Origin: Solirubrobacteraceae bacterium
GTDB lineage: Bacteria; Actinomycetota; Thermoleophilia; Solirubrobacterales; Solirubrobacteraceae
Length of the DNA: 64,000 nucleotides
Direction: 5' to 3'
NCBI GenBank assembly: GCA_030681525.1
Contig: JAUXSD010000211.1
Span: 1 to 64,000 of the forward strand
The notes under the pieces are model-generated. The model searched no databases, was not told the DNA's origin, and saw only the letters and a program-made list of their open reading frames with translations. This document shows, in pieces, positions 57,082 through 64,000 of the stretch (the stretch's first letter is position 1; each line of letters opens with the position of its first letter). The translations under genes and the position numbers were made by a program.

Positions 57082-59532
57082 GTGGACGAGCGCTCGCTGA
57101 CGTACGACGGGTTCGATCCTGGCGAAGAGGGCTTGCGCGAAGCGCTCACCTCGACCGGCAACGGCTACTTCTGCACCCGCGGCACGGCCGAGTGGGAGGA
57201 CACCGACGACGTCCACTACGCCGGCACGTACGCGCACGGGCTCTACAACCGCGAGACGACGATCATGGGCGGCCGGCCCGTGCTCAACGAGGACCTCGTC
57301 AACCTGCCCAACTGGCTCGTGCTCAAGCTGCGCGTCGAGGGCGAGGATGCGATCCGCTTCGGCAACGTCGAGCTGCTCGACTACCGCCACGAGTACGACA
57401 TCGGCACCGCGATGGTCATCCGCGCGCTGCGCTTCCGCGATCGCCGCGGCCGCGAGATGACGCTGCGCAGCCGGCGCTTCATGAGCATGGCGCACTCCCA
57501 CCAGGCGGCGATCGAGTGGACGCTGACCGCGGAGAACTGGTCGGGCTGCGTCGAGGTCGTCGCCGCGCTGGACGGCCGCGTCACCAACACCGGCGTCGCG
57601 CGCTACGGCGACCTCGAGGGCCGCCACCTCGACGCGGTCTCGCCACGCACCTTCGGCCCGGAGATCATCGCGCTGCACGTCGTGACGCGCCAGTCGAACA
57701 TCTACGTCGCGCAGGCCGCCCGCACGCGCGTGTTCCGCGGCGACGAGCAGCTCGACGTCGGGCGCGACCTCTTCCAGGCCGAGGACTACATCCAGCAGGT
57801 CCTGAGCTTCGACATCTCGCAGGGCGAGCCGGTCCGCGTCGAGAAGCTCGTCTCGCTGTACACCTCCCGCGACCGCGCGATCTACGAGCCGCTGACGAAC
57901 GCCGGCAAGTCGGTCGGCCGCTACCCCGACTTCGCCGAGGCGCTGCAGCGCCACACCCGCGCGTGGGACGAGCTGTGGCGCTCCAGCGACGTCGTGGTCC
58001 CCGGCAACGAGCGCGTGCAGCACCTGCTGCGGCTGCACATCTCGCACATCCTGCAGGTCTGCTCGCTGCACACGACCAACCACGACGCCGGCGTTCCGGC
58101 CCGCGGCCTCAACGGCGAGGCCTACCGCGGCCACGTCTTCTGGGACGAGCTGTACGTCTTTCGCTACCTCACCTCGCGCCTGCCGGAGATCACCCGCGAG
58201 CTGATCATGTACCGCTACCGGCGCCTCGGCGAGGCCCGCGCCGCCGCCCGCGAGGCGGGCTACCGCGGAGCGATGTTCCCGTGGCAGAGCGGCAGCGACG
58301 GCAGCGAGGAGACGCAGGTCGTCCACCTCAACCCGCTGTCGGGCCAGTGGGACCCCGACCTCAGCCATCGCCAGCGCCACGTCAACGCGGCGATCTTCTA
58401 CAACGTCTGGCACTACCACCAGGCGACCGACGACCTCGACTTCCTGCGCGACCACGGCGCGGAGATCATGCTGGAGATCGCGCGCTTCTGGAGCTCGATC
58501 GCCCACTACAACCCCGAGCGCAACCGCTACGAGATCCACGGCGTGATGGGCCCGGACGAGTTTCATGAGAAGTACCCGGGCGCCGGCGACAGCGGGCTGC
58601 GCAACAACGCCTACACGAACGTCCTCGTCGCGTGGATCTGCGAACAGGCGCAGGTCGTCCTCGGCCTGCTGACCGAGCGCCGCCGCGACACCCTGCGCGC
58701 CAAGCTCGGCCTCACCGACGAGGAGGTCGAGACCTGGCAGGCGATGAGCGAGAAGATGTACATCCCGTTTCACGGCGACGGGATCATCAGCCAGTTCGAG
58801 GACTACGACGACCTCGAGGAGCTCGACTGGGACGCCTACCGCGCCAAGCACGACAACATCCAGCGCCTGGACCGGATCCTGCGCGCCGACGGCGACGACC
58901 CCGACCGCTACAAGCTCGCCAAGCAGGCCGACACGGTGCTGCTGTTCTTTCTGTTCTCGCCCGACGAGATCGCGGCGATGTTCGAGCGCCTCGGCTACGA
59001 GTGGGGGCCCGACAGCGCGCGGCGCAACATCGACTACTACGACGAGCGCACGTCGCACGGCTCGACGCTGAGCTACATCGCCCACGCCGGCGTGCTCGCG
59101 CCGATCGACCCCGACCACTCGTGGGAGCGCTTCCTCGTCGCGCTCGAGAGCGACATCGGCGACGTCCAGGGCGGCACGACGAAGGAGGGCATCCACCTCG
59201 GCGTCATGGCGGGCACGATCGACCTCGTCCAGCGCGCCTACACCGGCGCGGAGATCCGCGACGGCGTCCTGTACTTCGCGCCGATGCTCACCGACCGCCT
59301 CAACGGGCTGTCGTTTCCCATGCAGGTGCACGGCACGCCGATCCGCGTGACGCTCCGCGACGGCGAGCTGACGGTCGTCATCACCGGCGGCTTCAGCCGC
59401 GCGATCAAGGTCGGCATCGGAGACGACGTGCGCGAGCTGGGCGCCGGCGAGCGCTGCACGTTCACGCTCCAGGCGCCGGCGCGGGCACCGACGGCGGTCG
59501 GACAGGGCAGCGACACCCAGGGGGAGACATGA
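57082..59532 (+). CDS. Glycoside hydrolase family 65 disaccharide phosphorylase
   Basis: LTSTGNGYFCTRGTAEW...GEAYRGHVFWDELYVF...MFPWQSGSDGSEETQ...GVMGPDEFHEKYPGAGDSGLRNNAYTNVLVAW...KQADTVLLFFLF...RTSHGSTLSYIAHA. Confidence 0.95.
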   Translation: MDERSLTYDGFDPGEEGLREALTSTGNGYFCTRGTAEWEDTDDVHYAGTYAHGLYNRETTIMGGRPVLNEDLVNLPNWLVLKLRVEGEDAIRFGNVELLDYRHEYDIGTAMVIRALRFRDRRGREMTLRSRRFMSMAHSHQAAIEWTLTAENWSGCVEVVAALDGRVTNTGVARYGDLEGRHLDAVSPRTFGPEIIALHVVTRQSNIYVAQAARTRVFRGDEQLDVGRDLFQAEDYIQQVLSFDISQGEPVRVEKLVSLYTSRDRAIYEPLTNAGKSVGRYPDFAEALQRHTRAWDELWRSSDVVVPGNERVQHLLRLHISHILQVCSLHTTNHDAGVPARGLNGEAYRGHVFWDELYVFRYLTSRLPEITRELIMYRYRRLGEARAAAREAGYRGAMFPWQSGSDGSEETQVVHLNPLSGQWDPDLSHRQRHVNAAIFYNVWHYHQATDDLDFLRDHGAEIMLEIARFWSSIAHYNPERNRYEIHGVMGPDEFHEKYPGAGDSGLRNNAYTNVLVAWICEQAQVVLGLLTERRRDTLRAKLGLTDEEVETWQAMSEKMYIPFHGDGIISQFEDYDDLEELDWDAYRAKHDNIQRLDRILRADGDDPDRYKLAKQADTVLLFFLFSPDEIAAMFERLGYEWGPDSARRNIDYYDERTSHGSTLSYIAHAGVLAPIDPDHSWERFLVALESDIGDVQGGTTKEGIHLGVMAGTIDLVQRAYTGAEIRDGVLYFAPMLTDRLNGLSFPMQVHGTPIRVTLRDGELTVVITGGFSRAIKVGIGDDVRELGAGERCTFTLQAPARAPTAVGQGSDTQGET

Positions 59533-60323
59533 CCACGCAGGAGGGATTTCGGGGCGCGATCTTCGACGTCGACGGCGTGCTCGTCGACTCGCCGCACGAG
59601 GCGGCCTGGCGTGACGCCTTCGCCGAGCTCATGGAGGGCGACTGGGCCGACATCCGCGACGAGACGAGCTGGACGCCGGACGCGTTCACGGCGCGCGTCT
59701 ACCAGGAGGTCCTCTCGGGCAAGCCGCGGATGGCCGGCGCGATGGGCGCGCTCGAGCACTTCGGCGTGCCCGATCCCGAGTCGCGCGTCGAGGCCTACGC
59801 CGACCGCAAGCAGGAGATGGTCATCGAGCTCATCGAGGCCGGCAAGTTCTCCGCCTACCCCGACGCGCTGCGCTTCGTCATCGCCGTCAAGGACGCCGGC
59901 ATGAAGATCGCGGCGGCCTCCTCGTCGAAGAACGCCGGCCTCTTCCTGCGCAAGATCCGCCTCGACAGCTTCGCCGAGGAGGAGGGCCTGACGCCCGACT
60001 GGATGACGGAGGGGCTCACGCTGCTGGATGCCTTCGACGTCGACATCTCGGGCCGTGAGTTCAAGCAGGGCAAGCCGCACCCGGAGATCTTCCTCACCGC
60101 CGGAAGCGAGCTGGGCATCGGCCCGGCCGCCGCGTTCGTCATCGAGGACGCCGAGTCGGGCATCCAGGCGGCGAAGGCCGGCGACTTCGCCGGGCTCGGC
60201 GTCGCGCGCCACGACGACGAGGCGCTGCTGGAGCGCGCGAACGCCGACATCGTCGTCGCATCGCTCGACGAGATCTCCCTCGAGGCGCTCGCCGAGGGCC
60301 GTCTCGAGCGCCGGCCGGGCTGA
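59529..60323 (+). CDS. HAD-IA hydrolase, beta-phosphoglucomutase-like
   Basis: GAIFDVDGVLVDSPHEAAWRDAFAELM...KIAAASSSKNAGLFL...FKQGKPHPEIFLTAGSELGIGPAAAFVIEDAESGIQAAKAGDFAGLGV. Confidence 0.93.
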   Translation: MTTQEGFRGAIFDVDGVLVDSPHEAAWRDAFAELMEGDWADIRDETSWTPDAFTARVYQEVLSGKPRMAGAMGALEHFGVPDPESRVEAYADRKQEMVIELIEAGKFSAYPDALRFVIAVKDAGMKIAAASSSKNAGLFLRKIRLDSFAEEEGLTPDWMTEGLTLLDAFDVDISGREFKQGKPHPEIFLTAGSELGIGPAAAFVIEDAESGIQAAKAGDFAGLGVARHDDEALLERANADIVVASLDEISLEALAEGRLERRPG

Positions 60324-60437
60324 CCGCACGGGCCCGCGCGTAGCGCAATCCGCGGACGTCGCGCCGCGTTTGTCACAATGACCGCCCGCGCGCAACGCCG
60401 TGCGCGCTCTCAGCAAGCGACTTAAGGACTTTCGTCA

Positions 60438-60767
60438 GTGGCAAAGCAGCGCAACCGTGGCAAGCCCACGCGCCGACGCGACAAGAAGGGCGGGCCCGGC
60501 ACCGGCCGGCGCAAGCCTTGTCCGTACTGCAAGGACAAGGTCGAGCAGGTTGACTACAAGGACACCGCCGTCCTGCGCAAGTTCATCTCCGAGAAGGGGA
60601 AGATCCGCTCGCGGCGGATCACCGGCGCGTGCCGCCGTCACCAGAGCCAGATCGCCCGCGCGGTCAAGCGCGCCCGCGAGCTGGCGCTGCTGCCCTACGT
60701 CAACGAGGGCGGCCGCGACGACACCGAGCGCGAGGGTGGTCGCGGCGGACGCCGCGGACGCGACTAG
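60438..60767 (+). CDS. rpsR: 30S ribosomal protein S18 (Cys-containing type)
   Basis: [63 protein letters not shown]. Confidence 0.97.
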   Translation: MAKQRNRGKPTRRRDKKGGPGTGRRKPCPYCKDKVEQVDYKDTAVLRKFISEKGKIRSRRITGACRRHQSQIARAVKRARELALLPYVNEGGRDDTEREGGRGGRRGRD

Positions 60768-60771
60768 CGCG

Positions 60772-61224
60772 ATGCCGTCAGCCATCCTCATGCAGGACGT
60801 CGAGCACCTCGGCGAGCGCGGCGCCGTCGTCGACGTCTCCAAGGGCTACCTGCGCAACTACCTCATGCCGCGCAAGCTCGCCCAGCCGGCCACGAAGGGC
60901 GCGCTCGACGAGGCCAAGCGCCGCGCCGAGTCGACCGACCGCGCCACCCAGGCGATCGTCGCCAAGGCCAAGGAGGACGCCGAGGTCCTCAGCCGCACGG
61001 TGCTGACGATCAGCCAGCAGGCCGGCGACGACGGCCGCCTGTTCGGCTCGGTCACCAACCAGGACATCGCCGATGCGATCGAGGAAGCGCGCGGCGTGAA
61101 GGTCGACCGGCGCAAGATCCACCTCGAGGAGCCGATCAAGAACGTCGGCACCTACGTCGTCGTCGTCGAGGTCGCCGAGGGCGTCACCGCCTCGGTCAAG
61201 ACGATGGTCGTCGAGCGAACCTGA
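60772..61224 (+). CDS. rplI: 50S ribosomal protein L9
   Basis: MPSAILMQDVEHLGERGAVVDVSKGYLRNYLMPRKLAQPATKGAL...GRLFGSVTNQDIADAIEEARGVKVDRRKIHLEEPIKNVGTYVV. Confidence 0.97.
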   Translation: MPSAILMQDVEHLGERGAVVDVSKGYLRNYLMPRKLAQPATKGALDEAKRRAESTDRATQAIVAKAKEDAEVLSRTVLTISQQAGDDGRLFGSVTNQDIADAIEEARGVKVDRRKIHLEEPIKNVGTYVVVVEVAEGVTASVKTMVVERT

Positions 61225-61415
61225 CGCTCCACTCCCTGCTGCCGCTCGCCGCGCTCGCCGACACGATCTGGAGCGTCGTCGGCGTGGCCGGCGGCGCCGC
61301 CGGGATCGCCCTGCTGCTGTGGGCCGCGCGCAGCGGCCCCGTCGAGCGCGACGCGGAGGACGCGGCGCGCGAGTTCTACACCGAGCACGGGCGCTGGCCC
61401 GACGACCCGGCCTGA
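61221..61415 (+). CDS. Small single-TM protein missed by the ORF track (apparent CTG start)
   Basis: LTLHSLLPLAALADTIWSVVGVAGGAAGIALLLWAARSGPVERDAEDAAREFYTEHGRWPDDPA*; CTG overlaps the rplI stop (CTGA). Confidence 0.5.
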   Translation: MTLHSLLPLAALADTIWSVVGVAGGAAGIALLLWAARSGPVERDAEDAAREFYTEHGRWPDDPA

Positions 61416-61455
61416 CGCGGTTCGCGGCCGGGGGGCGCCGGGTACGCAGGCGAGC

Positions 61456-61977
61456 ATGCCGCTCAGCGACGCGCCACAGCAGATCGCCGACACCGTCGAG
61501 CGGCCGTTCGAGGGCCACGCCGACCAGTACCGCCCGTTCGGCGGCTACGCCGCGCTCGTCGGCGCGTTCAACCTCTCGCTGGCCGCGTTCCTCGTGGCCG
61601 CGCAGCGCCGCGGCCGGCTGCCCGAGCGCTATCCGCTCGCCGACCTCGCGCTCATGAGCGCCGGGACGTTCAAGCTCAGCCGGCTCATCGCCAAGGACCG
61701 GGTCACGAGCGTGCTGCGCGCTCCGTTCACCACGTTCCAGGACGACGCCGGCCACGGCGAGGTCGACGAGGCGGCGCGCGGCCGCGGGCTGCGCCGCGCC
61801 GTCGGCGAGCTGCTCGTCTGCGACTACTGCCTCGGCCAGTGGGTCGCGGCGGCGTACCTCGCGGGCTACACGGTCGCGCCGCGCCCGACCCGCACCGTCG
61901 CCGCGCTCTTCACGGTCTACGGCGCCGCCGACGTCCTGCAGCTGGGCTACTCGCGCCTGGAGGACAGCAGCTCGTAG
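61456..61977 (+). CDS. DUF1360-family membrane protein
   Basis: FKLSRLIAKDRVTSVLRAPFTTFQDDAGHGEVDEAARGRGLRRAVGELLVCDYCLGQWVAAAYLAG. Confidence 0.85.
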   Translation: MPLSDAPQQIADTVERPFEGHADQYRPFGGYAALVGAFNLSLAAFLVAAQRRGRLPERYPLADLALMSAGTFKLSRLIAKDRVTSVLRAPFTTFQDDAGHGEVDEAARGRGLRRAVGELLVCDYCLGQWVAAAYLAGYTVAPRPTRTVAALFTVYGAADVLQLGYSRLEDSSS

Positions 61978-62936
61978 CCCGCGGCGGCCAGCGCGGCCGC
62001 CACGGCGCCCAGCCGCGCCCGCCGCTTCGTCGCCCACCAGGCGATCGAGCGCGACTTGGCCTCGTCGGAGAAGCGTCCGTGCGCGCCGGGATCGCCCGGC
62101 GCCGGGGCGAAGAGGTAGTCCGGCCGGTCGGGATCGATCGGATCGTCGGTCTGCTGCGCCTCGACGTTCGTGCGCGCCAGGAAGCGGTCGGCCACGCGCG
62201 GCGCGAGCTTGTTGGCGAGGATCGTCATGACGCTCGAGCCGGCGACGAAGAACTCGCGCCGCGGATGGTCGATCGCCCACAGGATCGCGTCGGCGGCGAC
62301 CTCGGGCTGGAAGACCGGGGCGACCGGCCGCGGGTGGCGGCGCAGCGTCGTGCGCACCCAGCCGAACTGCGGGGTGTTCAGGCCGGGCAGGTGCACGGTG
62401 CTGACCTTCACCGCGCTGCCCTCGTGCATGAGCTCGCAGCGCAGCGCGTCGGCGAAGCCGCGGGCCGCGTGCTTGGCGGCGCAGTAGCTGGCCTGCAGCG
62501 GGATCGCGCGATAGGCGAGCGCCGAGCCGACCATCACGATGACGCCGCGGTCGCGGGGGCGCATCCGGCGCAGGGCGGCGAGCGTGCCGTGGACGTAGCC
62601 GAGGTACGTGACCTCGGTGACGCGGCGAAACTCGGCGGCCTGCGTCTCGTGCACGAAGCCGAGCACGGCGCTCATCGCGCAGTTGACCCAGACGTCGATC
62701 GGGCCGAGCTGCGCCTCGACGCGCTCGGCGGCCGCCTCGACGGCGTCGGCGTCGGCGACGTCGACCGGGCAGACGAGCGCGCGGCCGCCGGCCGCCTCGA
62801 CCTCCTGGCGCGCGGCCTCCAGCCGGCCCTCGCCGCGGGCCAGCAGGGCGACCGCGTCGCCGCGGGCGCCCAGCGCGCGGGCGACGGCGCGGCCGACACC
62901 GGCCGACGCCCCGGTCACGACGACGACCCGGCTCAC
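61947..62936 (-). CDS. SDR-family oxidoreductase
   Basis: VSRVVVVTGASAGVGRAVARALGARGDAVALLARGEGRLEAA...WVNCAMSAVLGFV...YCAAKHAARGFADALRCELM. Confidence 0.94.
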   Translation of the reverse strand: MSRVVVVTGASAGVGRAVARALGARGDAVALLARGEGRLEAARQEVEAAGGRALVCPVDVADADAVEAAAERVEAQLGPIDVWVNCAMSAVLGFVHETQAAEFRRVTEVTYLGYVHGTLAALRRMRPRDRGVIVMVGSALAYRAIPLQASYCAAKHAARGFADALRCELMHEGSAVKVSTVHLPGLNTPQFGWVRTTLRRHPRPVAPVFQPEVAADAILWAIDHPRREFFVAGSSVMTILANKLAPRVADRFLARTNVEAQQTDDPIDPDRPDYLFAPAPGDPGAHGRFSDEAKSRSIAWWATKRRARLGAVAAALAAAGYELLSSRRE

Positions 62937-64000
62937 GACGCGCTCACCGACTGGCGGTCGCGCGCCTCGCTGATCGCGACCGCGGCGCTGATCAGGCCGA
63001 TGTGCGAGATCGCCTGCGGGAAGTTGCCCAGCGGATCGCCGGTCGCGACGTCGACCTCCTCGGCGAGCAGGCCGAGGTCGTTGGCGCCGGCCGCCGCCCG
63101 CGCGAAGACGTGCTCGGCGCGCTCCAGGCGCCCGGCCAGCGCGTGGCACTCGGCCAGCCAGAACGAGGCGAGCAGAAACGGGCCGTCCTGCGCATCGGAC
63201 CAGCGGCGCAGCAGCCCGTCGTCGCCGAGATGCGCCTCGAGCGCCGCGATCGTGCTCGTCATCCGCGGGTCGTCGGCGTCGACGAAGCCCGACAGCGCCA
63301 TGAGCAGCACGCCGGCGTCGAGATGGTCGGAGCCGAAGGCGCCGGCGAACGCGGAGCGCTCCTCGCACCACGCCTCGCGCAGGATCGTCTCGCGCAGCTC
63401 GTCGCGCACGCTGGCCCAGCGGCGCGGGTCGGCATGCTCGCCGAGGCGGTCGGCCAGCCGCACCGCCCGGTCCAGCGCGACCCAGCAGCCCAGCTTGGAG
63501 ACCGTGTAGTGACGCTCGCCCTCGCGGCCCTCCCAGATGCTCGAGTCGGTCTCGCCCCACTGCTCGGCGGCGCGGTCGGTGAGCTGGCAGAGAAACTCGC
63601 CGGTGAACGCGTCCAGCTCGCCGATCTCGTCGCGGATGGCCCAGGCGCAGTCCAGCACGTGGCCGAGCACGTCGAGCTGCTTCTGCTGCCACGCGGCGTT
63701 GCCGACGCGCACCGGCCGGGCGCCGCCGTGGCCGGCGAGGTGCGCGAGCTCGTGCTCGGACAGGTCGCGCTCGCCCTCGACGCCGAACATGATCTGGACG
63801 TCCTCGGCGCCCGCGCAGGTGACGCCGGCGCGCACGATCCAGTCGAAGTAGCGCCGCGGCTCGTCGCTGCAGCGCGCCACCGAGAGAGCGCGGGCGATCA
63901 TCGCGGCGTCGCGCAGCCAGCCGAAGCGGTAGTCCCAGTTGGAGTCGCCGCCCGGCACCTCGGGCAGCGACGTCGTCGGCGCGGCGACGACGGCGCCGCT
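62933..64000 (-). CDS. Glycoside hydrolase family 15 (glucoamylase/trehalase-like), partial (runs off right edge)
   Basis: PGGDSNWDYRFGWLRDAAMIARAL...WQQKQLDVLGHVLDCAW...SKLGCWVALDRAVRLAD...LGLLAEEVDVATGDPLGNFPQAISHIGLI. Confidence 0.94.
   Translation of the reverse strand, partial: SGAVVAAPTTSLPEVPGGDSNWDYRFGWLRDAAMIARALSVARCSDEPRRYFDWIVRAGVTCAGAEDVQIMFGVEGERDLSEHELAHLAGHGGARPVRVGNAAWQQKQLDVLGHVLDCAWAIRDEIGELDAFTGEFLCQLTDRAAEQWGETDSSIWEGREGERHYTVSKLGCWVALDRAVRLADRLGEHADPRRWASVRDELRETILREAWCEERSAFAGAFGSDHLDAGVLLMALSGFVDADDPRMTSTIAALEAHLGDDGLLRRWSDAQDGPFLLASFWLAECHALAGRLERAEHVFARAAAGANDLGLLAEEVDVATGDPLGNFPQAISHIGLISAAVAISEARDRQSVSAS

Noticed and set aside
57073-59331. 752-aa minus-strand ORF
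   Set aside because: Antisense shadow of GH65; repetitive V/A/D/R composition and no recognisable motifs.

Overview
The window is 64 kb of very GC-rich, densely packed actinobacterial-type chromosome. Gene content and style suggest Thermoleophilia/Solirubrobacterales, but that is inference only. I support about 70 protein-coding genes, one tRNA-Arg(CCT), three copies of a 49-nt palindromic repeat and several hairpin terminators. I saw no rRNA, CRISPR array, intact transposase or prophage. Main blocks: rarA and an aldehyde dehydrogenase; a heme/siroheme/cytochrome-c block (precorrin-2 dehydrogenase, MFS, ccmABC plus a ccmD-like gene, hemA, hemC, cobA-hemD); a large SF2 helicase with an acidic insert; a predicted PPi-type phosphofructokinase; a complete dipeptide/oligopeptide ABC operon whose last gene runs into a tRNA; secreted CAP and M14 peptidase proteins; PBP, infA and thiL; a class E sortase with an M28 peptidase; a two-component system with an HtrA protease and otsA; and an rpsF-ssb-rpsR-rplI operon interrupted by a GH65 phosphorylase and a beta-PGM-like HAD. 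The best leads are the interrupted ribosomal operon, a set of genes with apparent ATC/ACG/CTG start codons, the 49-nt palindrome family, the oppF/tRNA-Arg/Fic-remnant junction, and a GalT-fold protein without its catalytic HPH motif. I did not find a clear-cut new defence or mobile system. All family calls come from reading the sequence, with no database search.
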